Shown here: positions 26,741 to 35,891 of the stretch, one piece after another
Position numbering within the stretch: position 1 is the first letter of the stretch
How the letters are laid out: each line of letters opens with the position of its first letter
Assembly (NCBI RefSeq): GCF_017498525.1
Contig: NZ_CP071796.1
Location: 2,666,001-2,730,000, forward strand
Length of the DNA: 64,000 nt
Direction: 5' to 3'
Source of the DNA: Ottowia testudinis
Lineage (GTDB): Bacteria > Pseudomonadota > Gammaproteobacteria > Burkholderiales > Burkholderiaceae_C
The notes under the pieces: generated by a model
Seen by the model: only the letters and a program-made list of their open reading frames with translations
Databases searched by the model: none
Told to the model about the DNA's origin: nothing
Translations under genes and position numbers: made by a program

Positions 26741-26778
26741 CGAAAAAGGGATTGAAGCCGTTTTGGCCTCAACCCCTT
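26741..26778 (-). terminator. Terminator or attenuator between rplT and pheS
   Basis: On the minus strand GGGGTTGAGGCC pairs with GGCTTCAATCCC (10 of 12 pairs, AAAAC loop) and is followed by TTTTTCGTTTT, just 28 bp before the pheS start. Complete termination would cut pheST from the upstream operon, so partial read-through or a pheS promoter is expected. Confidence 0.65.
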
Positions 26779-26780
26779 GA

Positions 26781-26835
26781 ACCACGAGCGCAAGCAGCTA
26801 CTGAATAAATAGCAAACCTACGCTCGCGGCAAGCA
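26781..26835. repeat. Family A palindrome, copy 10 (diverged)
   Basis: GAGCGCAAGCAGCTACTGAA and, further on, CGCTCGCGGCAAGC, between rplT and pheS. Confidence 0.55.
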
Positions 26836-26841
26836 CTGGCA

Positions 26842-27198
26842 TCAAGCCAGCTTGGCCTTGGCCTGCTCGACGATGCCGGCGAACGCGGCCTTGTCGTGCA
26901 CGGCGATGTCGGCCAGCACCTTGCGGTCCAGCGTGATGCCGGCTTTGTTCATGCCGTTGATGAACTGGCTGTAGGTCAGGCCCAGTTCACGCGTGGCGGC
27001 ATTGATACGGGCAATCCACAGACGGCGGAACACACGCTTCTTGTTGCGGCGATCGCGGTAGGCGTATTGGCCCGCCTTCATCACCGCCTGCTTGGCAACG
27101 CGGTAGACGTTCTTGCGGCGGCCGCGATAGCCCTTGGCCAGGGCGAGGATTTTCTTGTGACGAGCGCGGGCGGTGACGCCACGTTTGACGCGAGGCAT
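26842..27198 (-). CDS. rplT: Ribosomal protein bL20
   Basis: A 118-residue protein. It begins [18 protein letters not shown] and has [20 protein letters not shown] and [18 protein letters not shown], all diagnostic of bL20. It binds 23S rRNA early in 50S assembly, and in E. coli represses its own operon by binding the rpmI leader. It lies 26 bp after rpmI. Confidence 0.98.
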   Translation of the reverse strand: MPRVKRGVTARARHKKILALAKGYRGRRKNVYRVAKQAVMKAGQYAYRDRRNKKRVFRRLWIARINAATRELGLTYSQFINGMNKAGITLDRKVLADIAVHDKAAFAGIVEQAKAKLA

Positions 27199-27224
27199 AT
27201 GGGTTCTCCTTGTCCGTCAGTTGA

Positions 27225-27428
27225 TCAAAGGCCGGCGAAGGGCAGCATCTGCGCCATGTGACCCATGTTGGTCTCATGCACATTCACCGCACCGCGCAGT
27301 TGGCGCTTGTTCTTGGTGGTCTTCTTGGTCAGGATGTGACGCTTGAAGGCTTGACCGCGCTTGACGGTGCCACCGGGACGGACGCGAAAACGCTTTTTCG
27401 CGCTGCTCTTGGTCTTCATCTTGGGCAT
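27225..27428 (-). CDS. rpmI: Ribosomal protein bL35
   Basis: A 67-residue protein from ATG 27428 ([20 protein letters not shown]), which has AGGAG eight bases upstream; an ATG six bases earlier is too close to that site. The sequence is typical of bL35, a basic protein of the large subunit. Confidence 0.97.
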   Translation of the reverse strand: MPKMKTKSSAKKRFRVRPGGTVKRGQAFKRHILTKKTTKNKRQLRGAVNVHETNMGHMAQMLPFAGL

Positions 27429-27610
27429 TTGCATGCTCCTTTTTACTTGTGCTCGCGAGGCGTGCGCAAAACTTCTTCGCGCCCTTGTTGGCCCCGAGCC
27501 ACTTGTTTCGGCGGCAAATTTTGATTTCGCCGCCGCTTGGCAAGTCTTTCAACCTGCCTGTTCGCCCGGCGGCATGACACCGCCCGGCAAATACTTCAAC
27601 CCCCTGCCAC
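27429..27610 (-). promoter_or_regulatory. infC-rpmI intergenic leader with hairpin
   Basis: A stem CGGCGGC (27509-27515) with GCCGCCG (27529-27535) occurs in the gap where E. coli carries the L20 autoregulation site. It has no T-run after it. A role in L20 control is inferred from position only. Confidence 0.35.
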
Positions 27611-28219
27611 TCAACCCGCCGCGGGAGCTGCCTCGGCGGGCGCTGCCGCCGGCTTGGGCGCACCGCCACCTGCTTTCTTGCGCGCCGGCGCGATCATCAT
27701 GATCATCTGGCGGCCTTCCAGCTTGGGAAACTGCTCGACCAAAATGCTGTCGGCCAGTTCATCGCGGATGCGGTTGAGCAGCGCCATGCCCAATTCCTGG
27801 TGCGTGATTTCGCGGCCGCGAAAACGCAGCGTGACCTTCACCTTGTCGCCATCGGCCAAAAAGCGGCGGATGTTGCGCATCTTGATGTTGTAGTCGCCAT
27901 CGTCGGTACCGGGGCGGAATTTGACTTCCTTGATCTCGATGACCGTCTGCTTCGCCTTGGCCTCGGCGGCTTTTTTCTGCTCAAGGTACTTGAACTTGCC
28001 GTATTCCATCAGCCGGCACACCGGCGGCGTGGCGGTGGCGACGATTTCGACCAGGTCCACGTCCAGCTCGCCCGCCATGCGAAGGGCTTCCTGGATCGGG
28101 ACGACGCCCAGCGGCTCGTTGTCCGGCCCGTTGAGACGGACTTCGGGGGCCATGATTTCACGGTTCAGACGATGCGCGCGCTCTTCGCGGTGGCGGCGAT
28201 CACGAAAATTGGTAGCGAT
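27611..28219 (-). CDS. infC: Translation initiation factor IF-3, ATC start codon
   Basis: A 202-residue protein. The family N-terminus ([18 protein letters not shown]) is encoded upstream of the first ATG, and the only fitting start is ATC at 28219-28217, with AAAGG nine bases before it. The body has the IF-3 segments [36 protein letters not shown] and [18 protein letters not shown] start at ATG 28153 would remove part of the N-terminal domain. IF-3 in E. coli discriminates against its own AUU start, giving feedback control; ATC would serve the same purpose. The C-terminus is Ala/Pro-rich. Confidence 0.93.
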   Translation of the reverse strand: MATNFRDRRHREERAHRLNREIMAPEVRLNGPDNEPLGVVPIQEALRMAGELDVDLVEIVATATPPVCRLMEYGKFKYLEQKKAAEAKAKQTVIEIKEVKFRPGTDDGDYNIKMRNIRRFLADGDKVKVTLRFRGREITHQELGMALLNRIRDELADSILVEQFPKLEGRQMIMMIAPARKKAGGGAPKPAAAPAEAAPAAG

Positions 28220-28305
28220 GGCAAGAATCCTTTAATAAAAATGCTACGAAAAACGCAGCTTATGCCGCACAATCCACGCGGGCCAGAGCTGGTTTTGATA
28301 AAAAA

Positions 28306-30237
28306 TCAGGCTTTGGAAGCAATGTCCTGTGCAATGCGTTTGGCAAATGCATCGAGGGACATCACACCGAGGTCTTGATTGCCTCGGGCGCGCACTGCGA
28401 CGGCGCCGGCTTCCCGCTCCTTGTCGCCTACGACCAGGATATAGGGCAGCTTTTGCAACGAATGCTCACGTATTTTATACGTGATCTTCTCGTTGCGCAG
28501 GTCGGTTTCGACCCTAAGCCCTTGATTTCGCAGCGTTTTCGCCACGCTTTGCACGTAATCGGCCTGTGCGTCGGTGATGCCGGTGACCACCACCTGCACA
28601 GGCGACAGCCACACGGGCAGCGCGCCAGCGTAATGCTCGATCAACATGCCGATGAAGCGCTCCAGACTGCCGACGATGGCGCGGTGCAGCATGATGGGTC
28701 GGTGGCGCGCACCATCCTCGCCCACATATTCAGCGTCCAGGCGCTCGGTCATGTTGGGGTCAACCTGCATGGTGCCGCACTGCCACTGGCGGCCGATGGC
28801 ATCTTTCAGGGTGTATTCGATCTTGGGGCCATAAAAAGCGCCCTCGCCCGGCGAAATTTCAAAGTCGCAACCCGATGCGCGCAAGCCATCCATCAGCGCC
28901 TGCTCGGCTTTGTCCCAGCTTTCCTCACTGCCAATGCGCTGCTCGGGCCGCGTGGCGACCTTGTAGATGATGTCGGTGAAGCCGAAATCCTTGTACACCT
29001 TCTGCAGCAGCGTGGTGTAGGCCGTGCATTCGGCCTGGATCTGGTCTTCGGTGCAGAAGATGTGACCATCGTCCTGCGTGAAGCCACGCACGCGCATGAT
29101 GCCGTGCAGGCCGCCCGAGGGCTCGTTGCGGTGGCAATTGCCGAATTCGCCATAGCGCAGCGGCAGGTCGCGGTAGCTCTTCAGGCCTTGCTTGAAGATC
29201 AGGATGTGGCCGGGGCAGTTCATCGGCTTGAGCGCGTAGTCGCGCTTTTCGCTCTCGGTGATGAACATGTTCTCTTTGTACTTGTCCCAGTGGCCCGTCT
29301 TCTCCCACAGGCTGCTGTCCAGCAACTGCGGCCCTTTGACCTCCTGATAACCGTTGTCCTGATACACCCGGCGCATGTATTGCTCGACCTGCTGCCACAG
29401 CGTCCAGCCCTTGGGGTGCCAGAAGATGACCCCCGGCGCATGCTCATCTATGTGGAACAAATCCAGCTCGCGGCCCAACTTACGGTGGTCGCGCTTCTCG
29501 GCCTCCTCCAGCATCGTCAGGTATTGCTTGAGGTCTTCCTTGCTGGCCCACGCCGTGCCGTAGATGCGCTGCAGCATCTCGTTGCGATGGTCGCCGCGCC
29601 AGTAGGCACCGGCCACCTTCATCAGCTTGAAGTGCTTGAGCTTGCCCGTGCTGGGCACGTGCGGGCCACGGCACAGGTCCTCGAAGGCGCCTTCGCGGTA
29701 CAGCGACACATCCTCGTTGGTCGGGATGCTGGCGATGATCTCGGCCTTGTACGCTTCGCCCATGCCCTTGAAGTATTCGACGGCGGCATCGCGCGGCAGC
29801 ACGCGGCGCACCACGGGCTCGTCCTTGGCGGCGAGCTCTTCCATCTTCTTTTCGATGGCGGCCAAGTCTTCGGGCGTGAACGGGCGCTTGTACGAAAAAT
29901 CGTAATAAAAGCCGTTCTCGATCACGGGGCCGATGGTGACCTGCGCGTCCGGAAACAGCTCCTTGACCGCGTACGCCAGCAGGTGCGCGGTGGAGTGACG
30001 AATCAACTCCAGCCCTTCGGCGTCCTTCGCCGTCACGATAGAAAGCTGCGCATCCTGCGTGATCGGGTAGCTGGTGTCGACCAGCTTGCTTTCGCCGGCA
30101 GGCGCGCCAGGTGCGCCGACCTTGCCGCCCAGCGCCGCCTTGGCGAGGCCAGTGCCGATGGATTGCGCCACCTCGGCCACCGTGACCGGGCCCGCGAACT
30201 CACGCATCGAGCCATCGGGGAGCCTGATCTGAACCAT
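28306..30237 (-). CDS. thrS: Threonyl-tRNA synthetase
   Basis: A 643-residue class II synthetase. It has an N-terminal TGS domain ([20 protein letters not shown]), the N2 editing domain with [16 protein letters not shown], and the catalytic core with the zinc-binding [10 protein letters not shown] and, further on, [20 protein letters not shown]. The C-terminal anticodon domain starts near [16 protein letters not shown]. It charges tRNA-Thr and clears mischarged Ser. It heads the thrS-infC-rpmI-rplT-pheST-ihfA series. No T-box is seen upstream, as expected in this phylum. Confidence 0.98.
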   Translation of the reverse strand: MVQIRLPDGSMREFAGPVTVAEVAQSIGTGLAKAALGGKVGAPGAPAGESKLVDTSYPITQDAQLSIVTAKDAEGLELIRHSTAHLLAYAVKELFPDAQVTIGPVIENGFYYDFSYKRPFTPEDLAAIEKKMEELAAKDEPVVRRVLPRDAAVEYFKGMGEAYKAEIIASIPTNEDVSLYREGAFEDLCRGPHVPSTGKLKHFKLMKVAGAYWRGDHRNEMLQRIYGTAWASKEDLKQYLTMLEEAEKRDHRKLGRELDLFHIDEHAPGVIFWHPKGWTLWQQVEQYMRRVYQDNGYQEVKGPQLLDSSLWEKTGHWDKYKENMFITESEKRDYALKPMNCPGHILIFKQGLKSYRDLPLRYGEFGNCHRNEPSGGLHGIMRVRGFTQDDGHIFCTEDQIQAECTAYTTLLQKVYKDFGFTDIIYKVATRPEQRIGSEESWDKAEQALMDGLRASGCDFEISPGEGAFYGPKIEYTLKDAIGRQWQCGTMQVDPNMTERLDAEYVGEDGARHRPIMLHRAIVGSLERFIGMLIEHYAGALPVWLSPVQVVVTGITDAQADYVQSVAKTLRNQGLRVETDLRNEKITYKIREHSLQKLPYILVVGDKEREAGAVAVRARGNQDLGVMSLDAFAKRIAQDIASKA

Positions 30238-30310
30238 GAAAAACCTCTGCTCTTGAAAATCTTGAAAAAGGAATCGGCGAAAAAAAACGCGGATCGTGGC
30301 CGCGCTTTCG

Positions 30311-30352
30311 GTATATTTTTGATAGCGCCTGCCGCAAGCGGGGCAAGCGCGA
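30311..30352. repeat. Family A palindrome, copy 11
   Basis: GTATATTTTTGATAGCGCCT then GGGCAAGCGC, upstream of thrS. Confidence 0.6.
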
Positions 30353-30730
30353 ACACCGTGTTCGGGCCTTACATCCAGCTCCTGGTGGGAGTAGTTCGCG
30401 GTGTCATAACCGAATCTGCCTTTCTCGCTCTTGCAAGGGTGGTATCGCGTTGCGTCACTCGATGAAGCTCACCATTTTAGCCGAGACGCATTGAGCGCCA
30501 CGTGTCAACCGCACGTAGAGACCAGCAAACAGCATGAATGCCGCCAGCGCCGGCTCCGCACCCGACACTGTGATCGACAGATGGGCAGCCGGTCACTGGC
30601 GCCTTTGGACTCTGCCGTAGTACGAAAACTCGCACGAGTGCCACGCACCGTATGACCTCGAACTTCGTTGAGGTGACGGCGCCGCCCTATGAGCGACCGT
30701 GCCGGATACGCTGACGGCGTTCGCCAGATT

Positions 30731-30790
30731 CAAGCCAAAACTTGCTTAAGACCCCGTCCGACAAGCGCAAACAGCTATATTTAATATAGC
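30731..30790. repeat. Family A palindrome, copy 12
   Basis: GACAAGCGCAAACAGCTATA followed by TTTAATATAGC, next to the 3' end of the decayed monooxygenase-like gene. Confidence 0.62.
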
Positions 30791-30807
30791 AACCCACCAC
30801 TGTGGGC

Positions 30808-31121
30808 TCAGGCGTTGCTGATCACCCGTCCGGTGGTGTTATCGACCATGACCGGCGTTTCGAGATAGTTCACCACAGATTCGGTGCGGTACTTGCGGCG
30901 GATGAACTCGCGCCAGGCGGCGTCTTACACGAGTTCAGCGTCGGCCCGGGTCTGCCACAGGTACACGCCGCCGGCCGTCAGGCCGTCTTCTGGCAGGACG
31001 TAATGCTTGCGCACCAAACCGTGCATGGCCAGGTCACGCGGCCCGGTGCTGGCAACACGGCACTCGCTTGCTTCACCGTCATGGGCTCGGGCAACTTGAA
31101 TTGGACCAATGCAGTGATCGT
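30808..31121 (-). pseudogene. Decayed YdhR-like (ABM) monooxygenase gene
   Basis: The minus strand encodes pieces of a roughly 105-residue YdhR-like protein in two frames. ITALVQFKLPEPMTVKQAS is followed, after loss of one base near 31060, by HGLVRKHYVLPEDGLTAGGV, YLWQTRADAE and WREFIRRKY. A TAA stop at 30927-30925 stands where a Tyr codon is expected, and the likely start codon is ACG in place of ATG (31121-31119). Three lesions in one short gene make real decay much more likely than sequencing error. The ABM domain assignment is by recognition. Confidence 0.75.
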
Positions 31122-31313
31122 GCTGGCTTGGCCTGAAGGTGGAATGAGTGGCTCATTGTGCGCCACGTTGATCGCATAGCCACCCGCCGAATGAAAAAAG
31201 AGCCACGGCATCCGGTGGGTCTGGCCTTCTCGAACACCCACGACCAGTCGAAGCGCAATCACGGTCACGAACCGAATTGCCAGTTTTCAAGGATAGACAA
31301 AAGTAACGCGCCA

Positions 31314-32021
31314 ATGCAAATTCGATCCGTGACCAACATTTCGTTACCACCCCTCACAACCAACGCCGGCCCCGTGCTGGTGGTCGAAGACGACGCCAGC
31401 GTGCAGCAGCGGCTGCGAGCGGTGTTGGTGGGACTGGGTTATTCGCCTGACAGCGGCTTGCTCTTTGCTGACAGCCTGCGCCTGGCACGCCAGCGACTGG
31501 CTCATCACACCCTGGGCCTTGCGCTGGTCGACCTGGGGCTGCCTGACGGCAACGGCACCGAACTGATTGCTGAGTTGCGAGCCGCCCACCCTGATTTGCC
31601 CATCATGGTTATCTCATCTTTCAGCGATGAAGCCACCATTTTTGCCGCCCTGCGCGTCGGCGCCAGCGGCTACGTGTTGAAAGAGCGCGACGACGTGGAA
31701 GTGGCGCTGGCCATCCGCAGCGCGCTGCGCGGCGGTGCGCCGATCGACCCCTTCATTGCCCGGCGCATTCTGCAACAGTTGCCGCCACCCTCGGCTGGCA
31801 ACGACCAAGCGCTCAAAACCGATGCGACACCACTCACGCCGCGCGAGAGCGAAATCCTTCGTCTGGTCGCCCAGGGCCTGAGCAACCGCGCCATCGCCGC
31901 GCAATTGGGCATTGCCGTCACCACGGTGGAAAGCCACGCCAAGCGGATTTATCAAAAGCTGGCGGTGGAATCGCGCACGCAGGCCATTCGCGTGGCACGG
32001 AAAAACGGAATGATAGTCTGA
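31314..32021 (+). CDS. NarL/FixJ-type response regulator
   Basis: A 235-residue protein from ATG 31314. The receiver domain (about 20-135) has the acidic pair in VVEDDAS, the phospho-accepting Asp in LALVDLGLPDGNG, the conserved Ser/Thr region IMVISSFSDE and Lys in GYVLKERDD. A LuxR-type helix-turn-helix follows at about 170-230 (LTPRESEILRLVAQGLSNRA, then TTVESHAKRIYQKLAV). It probably works with the sensor kinase at 33879-35729, which lies beyond two secreted-protein genes. The kinase is of the family that pairs with such regulators. Confidence 0.93.
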   Translation: MQIRSVTNISLPPLTTNAGPVLVVEDDASVQQRLRAVLVGLGYSPDSGLLFADSLRLARQRLAHHTLGLALVDLGLPDGNGTELIAELRAAHPDLPIMVISSFSDEATIFAALRVGASGYVLKERDDVEVALAIRSALRGGAPIDPFIARRILQQLPPPSAGNDQALKTDATPLTPRESEILRLVAQGLSNRAIAAQLGIAVTTVESHAKRIYQKLAVESRTQAIRVARKNGMIV

Positions 32022-32079
32022 AAATTTGGAGAAATTCAACCGCTACCCAATGGCAATTTAATTTTGGACAGGAGATTAT

Positions 32080-32543
32080 ATGATTGGTAAAAATTTCTGT
32101 TTGCTCACAGCCACAGCTGGTGCACTTTTTTTTCAAATAGCGCCTCCGCGCTAGAAGCATTTTTCATAAACAATACGAATCGCAATATTGAGCTTAAAGT
32201 TCAAGGTAACGATTGTGTTACCTACAATTCGAGCGATGGGGATCATGTTTTGGATGCCAAGTCACCCCCATGGCAGATGAATTTAGGTGACAGAAACAGC
32301 GGGGGTTGCGGCACGCATTATATGCTGGCATGGGGTGTATATGCCGACCAGAAAAAAATTGGCAACATCAGTTTTGACTACCGAAGTCTAATTCACCTGG
32401 AAACTTATCGAGATACAACCGATGAAGCGCGGAAAATTTTTAAAGATTTCGCTATATGTAGCCACAGTGGCTCTTACAGCAACTGGGATCAGGCCTATGT
32501 GATTTTTACGTTTGGATATAAATTTCCCAAGTGGGCTTGCTGA
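32080..32543 (+). pseudogene. Small secreted protein, frameshifted at a T8 run
   Basis: ATG 32080 with GGAG five bases upstream starts a signal peptide (MIGKNFCLLTATAGALFF). After eight T residues (32125-32133) the frame shifts; one more T would join it to SNSASALEAFFINNTNRN, with a good Ala-Ser-Ala cleavage site, and on to the stop at 32543. The mature protein of about 130 residues has four cysteines or so and no family I recognise. GC content is low. The break may be a mutation, a phase-variable tract or a sequencing error; the rest of the frame is intact, which favours a recent change. Confidence 0.6.
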
Positions 32544-32564
32544 ACCACAAAGCAGGATATTGTC

Positions 32565-33678
32565 ATGAAAAAAATTATTATTGCGCTTACCCTGATGTGC
32601 GCCAGCGGATTAGCCAGCGCTGGCGACTGTTTGACCAGCTATTCGACGGCAGGGACCTATTCCTGCACCGTTCCGACCGGTATCACAAGCGTCAAAATCG
32701 AAGCTTGGGGGGGTGGCGGAGGCGTCTCAACCTTCTTTGCACAGTCGATGCGCGGGAGCGGCGGCGGCGGCGGCGGTGCTTATTGCGGCGCAACCTTTAC
32801 CGTTACCGCCACTGAGGCACTGACCATCACGGTGGGAAACGGTGGCGCGAATCGCATGGGCGGTCCGTCCACGGGATATCCTGGCGGCAGCTCTTCGGTC
32901 ACTGGCGCAAGCATTAACGGCCTGGTGGCTGCAGGTGGGGGTGGGGGCCTCTAGCGATTCCGGCAGTCCTGGCGGGGCGGGCGGCACGACTGTTGCCTGC
33001 ACCGCCGCCAATGCGGCTTCGTATGCGGGTGGCAGCGGCGCTGCTGCCAGCGCCACCACAGAGAGCGGTGGTGGCGGCGGCGGTTCGGCCACCGCGACGG
33101 GGCCCGGTGGCAATGCTGTGGGATTGATCGGCGGCGTCGGAGAAGGCAAAGGAGGCGACAGCGCGACACACCCGACTTCTCCGCCGCGAAATGAAGGCGC
33201 GCCTGGCGGCGGTGCCGGTGGTGCCCGATGGGGGGGAAATGGTGGAGTTGCTGCTGCTGGCAGAGTTTCACTGACGTTTTTGAGGGCGCAAACGCTCACA
33301 TTCCCCGCCCAATCTCCGGCCACACAGCCATTCGTGGCAAACGGTACCTTTGCCATCAACCCGGCGGCCAGCAGCGCCACGCCCAATTCGGGACAGCCTA
33401 TCACCTATTCATCGCTGACCACCGGCGTATGCACCGTCAGCGGCACCACGGTGACGATGCTGGCGGCTGGCACCTGCACGCTGGCGGCCGATCAGGCGGC
33501 TGGCACCGACACCAATGGGGACAGCTATATGGCGGCGGCGCAGGTGACGCAGAACGTGACGATCACGAATAACCCAGGCGGTGTGGCTGCCGTGCCCACG
33601 CTGGGCGAATGGGGTCTGATGCTGCTCGGACTTCTGGCGGCGGCGCTGGGGGTGCGCGGCTTGCGGCGCCAAGCTTGA
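32565..33678 (+). pseudogene. Glycine-rich secreted protein with IPTL-CTERM tail, frameshifted in a G run
   Basis: A signal peptide (MKKIIIALTLMCASGLASA) leads into a Gly-rich beta-type domain (SVKIEAWGGGGG onward). At GGTGGGGGTGGGGGCC (32934-32949) the frame breaks; removing one G joins it to the second part, which continues Gly-rich. That part then has an FPAQSPATQPFVANGTFAIN beta region, and ends in the IPTL-CTERM sorting signal: VPTLGEWGLMLLGLLAAALG followed by RGLRRQ. Such tails are thought to be processed for export or anchoring. The joined product would have about 370 residues. It lies between the response regulator and sensor kinase genes. Confidence 0.72.
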
Positions 33679-33710
33679 GGCGTGGCGCGGGCACCCATTC
33701 TCCGCTGCGA

Positions 33711-33757
33711 AAATCATAGCTTCCAGCGCACGCGGGGCAAGCGCTGGACGGCGAATT
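33711..33757. repeat. Family A palindrome, copy 13
   Basis: CATAGCTTCCAGCGCACGCG then GGGCAAGCGCTGGA, downstream of the IPTL-CTERM gene. Confidence 0.68.
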
Positions 33758-33878
33758 GAGCAATGCTTTCCTGGGCCGATGTCTGGCCCCGCAAAAAAGA
33801 GACCTCGCGCGACGGGTGTAGAGGTGGCTGTGTTCGCCGGTCAATGGCCGCTCGTGCGGGCGGCTTGCTTTGCCACCC

Positions 33879-35729
33879 TCACCCCAGCCGCGCCACCAGC
33901 ACGGTCTCGCCGGGCTGCGAGTGAATGGTCACGGTACCGCCCACACGTGCCAGCCGCGCCTTCATGCTGCCCAAGCCCACACCCAGGCCACCCTGCTCCA
34001 CTGACTGCACGTCGAAGCCGACACCGTCGTCCTGCACACGCAAATGGCATTGGCCGGGCTCGGGTTGGGTCAGTTGCACTTGCACGCAGCGCGCGTGGCT
34101 GTGTTTGACCACGTTGGTAAGCGCTTCTTGCAGCACGCGCGTGAGGGCCAGGCATTGCAGTGCGCTGGGGGCGCCGCGCCACTGGGACGGGTACTGCCAG
34201 TGGTTGCCAATGCCCAGCTCGTCGAACAGGTTGCCATAGCGCCGCTGCACGGGGGCCAGCCAGTCCTGCGGGGTGGGCGGCACTTGCGCGCCGCCAGCTG
34301 AACCGGTGTCAACCAGTTGCCGCAAATCGTCGCGCAGCAGCTTGAGCATGGACAGAAACTGTGTCCGCCCCAACCGCACACCGTCGTGTTCCACCTGCGC
34401 GATAGCGCTCACCAGGGAACCGCCAAGCCCGTCGTGCAACTCGCGCGACAGGTCCAGCCGCTCTTGCAGTCTGGTTTTGCCCAATGTCAACGCATGTTCC
34501 CGCGCCAGCGTGGCCGACAGGTCTGCGCGGGCCTGCGCGATGCTTTGCGTCAACTCGGCGTTGAAGCGCTCGATGCGCTGGGTGCTGCGCGCGATGCGCC
34601 AGCCCAGGATGAGCGACAGACAGGCGGTGGCCAGCGGCGCGGTGTAGGGTGTCCAAGCATGGGCATCGCCCAGCAGCCGCAGCATGGCCAGAAAATCGTG
34701 CGCGCCTGCGGCCGCAAACACCAGCAGGCACAGCGCCAGCAGTGTGACGTCGGCCTGCCGCACGCGCAGCGCGTGAAACTGAAACTGCACGCAGTTGGCC
34801 ATGAAGCAGACCGTGTTGGCGAGCATCGCCAACAGCAGCGCGTGCGTCAGCCAGGGCACGGGCACCAGCCACACGGCGGCGGCCAGCAGCGCGGTGAGCC
34901 ACCACAGGGCACGCTCCAGCCGTGGCCGCTGCTGGCCGCCAAAACGCCAGGTGAACAGGCAGAAGAAGGCTACGTACAGCGTCAGCGCCGTGGCACCGGC
35001 GCGCGCGGCGCTCAGGCTATCGGGAAAAGGCCAGGTCTCGGTGGTCAACACCTGGGCGATGAGCAGCACCCATGCCAGCGACATGAGCGCATACCAGCCG
35101 AAAGCACGCTCGCCACGGCGCATCAGCCACACGCAAAAACCCAGGCACCCCAGCGTGGCCGCCACCATCAGATTAATGGCGAATAGCGTGCGCTGGCGCC
35201 ACCAGCGCAGCTCGTGTTGCGCTTGCAGCGCGGCGGGATCACCGACTTCCAGCGCGCCCAGCCCCGGCGACTGCGCCGCCACGCCGACCACGCGCACCCA
35301 TAGGGTGTTCACTCCGTCGCGCAAAGATGAGGCGGGTAGCAGCGTGTAGCGCGGCAGGTTCCAACTGCGCGACAGGGGCTCAACAAGGTGCACGTCTTGC
35401 CAAAGCAAATCGTCATTCAGCCACACTTGGCCAGCCATGCTGATGCCGTCCAGACGCAATGCCAAGGGCGCGGCATCGCCGGGGCAGCCGCGCTGCCACT
35501 GCACCCGATACCAGGCCACACCGCTGTAGCCGGGCCAGCGCATCGTCCATACATCGGGCAACGTGACGGGCTGCCAGCCGTCAGCTGGCGGCTTGGGCAT
35601 TGCTTGCGGGTTCTCGTGCGCAGTCTGCACCGCGTGCACGCCCGTGATGCGCACCGCGCAACTGGCTGCCCGGGCGGGATCCAGCAGCAGCCATGCAACG
35701 ATGAACAATAAAAGCGCAGAACCACGCAT
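33879..35729 (-). CDS. Membrane sensor histidine kinase (HisKA_3 type)
   Basis: A 616-residue protein. A signal peptide (residues 1-21) is followed by a periplasmic domain of about 150 residues with a jelly-roll look (GYSGVAWYRVQW, LRLDGISMAGQVWLNDDLLW), as in 7TMR-DISM sensors. About seven membrane helices span residues of about 185-400. The dimerisation helix carries the phospho-accepting His in LDLSRELHDGLGGSLVSAI. The ATPase domain has an N box (LQEALTNVVKHSHA) and a DDGVGFD G1 box. This is the NarX/DegS type that pairs with NarL-type regulators such as the one at 31314-32021. Confidence 0.92.
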   Translation of the reverse strand: MRGSALLLFIVAWLLLDPARAASCAVRITGVHAVQTAHENPQAMPKPPADGWQPVTLPDVWTMRWPGYSGVAWYRVQWQRGCPGDAAPLALRLDGISMAGQVWLNDDLLWQDVHLVEPLSRSWNLPRYTLLPASSLRDGVNTLWVRVVGVAAQSPGLGALEVGDPAALQAQHELRWWRQRTLFAINLMVAATLGCLGFCVWLMRRGERAFGWYALMSLAWVLLIAQVLTTETWPFPDSLSAARAGATALTLYVAFFCLFTWRFGGQQRPRLERALWWLTALLAAAVWLVPVPWLTHALLLAMLANTVCFMANCVQFQFHALRVRQADVTLLALCLLVFAAAGAHDFLAMLRLLGDAHAWTPYTAPLATACLSLILGWRIARSTQRIERFNAELTQSIAQARADLSATLAREHALTLGKTRLQERLDLSRELHDGLGGSLVSAIAQVEHDGVRLGRTQFLSMLKLLRDDLRQLVDTGSAGGAQVPPTPQDWLAPVQRRYGNLFDELGIGNHWQYPSQWRGAPSALQCLALTRVLQEALTNVVKHSHARCVQVQLTQPEPGQCHLRVQDDGVGFDVQSVEQGGLGVGLGSMKARLARVGGTVTIHSQPGETVLVARLG

Positions 35730-35814
35730 GGCGCGGATGATGTCAGATGAAGCAAAGCGCGGTGTCGAAAAAAAACGGAGCCGTCAGAAACTCATGCCCC
35801 GTGTTGCACACCAG

Positions 35815-35847
35815 AGCAAAAAAAGCCACGGCGCATGCCGTGGCTTT
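35815..35847 (-). terminator. Rho-independent terminator of aceA
   Basis: AAAGCCACGGC and GCCGTGGCTTT form a perfect 11-bp stem with a 4-base loop; on the minus strand it is followed by a run of T residues. Confidence 0.88.
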
Positions 35848-35891
35848 CGTCTCCTCGTTGAGCGGCAAAGCCGGCCAAACCTTCTTTTATT

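Larger units (their letters stand above)
30238..30807. other. Non-coding region upstream of thrS
   Basis: 570 bp with two family A repeats (30311-30352, 30731-30790) and no convincing gene. A plus-strand open frame at 30431-30655 has no family resemblance. The thrS promoter should lie here. Confidence 0.55.

Noticed and set aside
28375-30465. A 696-codon open frame opposite thrS
   Set aside because: It mirrors the threonyl-tRNA synthetase codons and shows no family features.
30238-30480. Possible T-box or tRNA upstream of thrS
   Set aside because: No cloverleaf and no T-box core could be found; T-boxes are not expected in beta-proteobacteria.
30431-30655. A 74-codon open frame upstream of thrS
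   Set aside because: It covers repeat-containing non-coding DNA, with no ribosome-binding site or recognisable motif.
30802-31179. A 125-codon open frame on the plus strand
   Set aside because: The minus strand here carries clear remains of a YdhR-like gene, so the plus-strand frame is a shadow.
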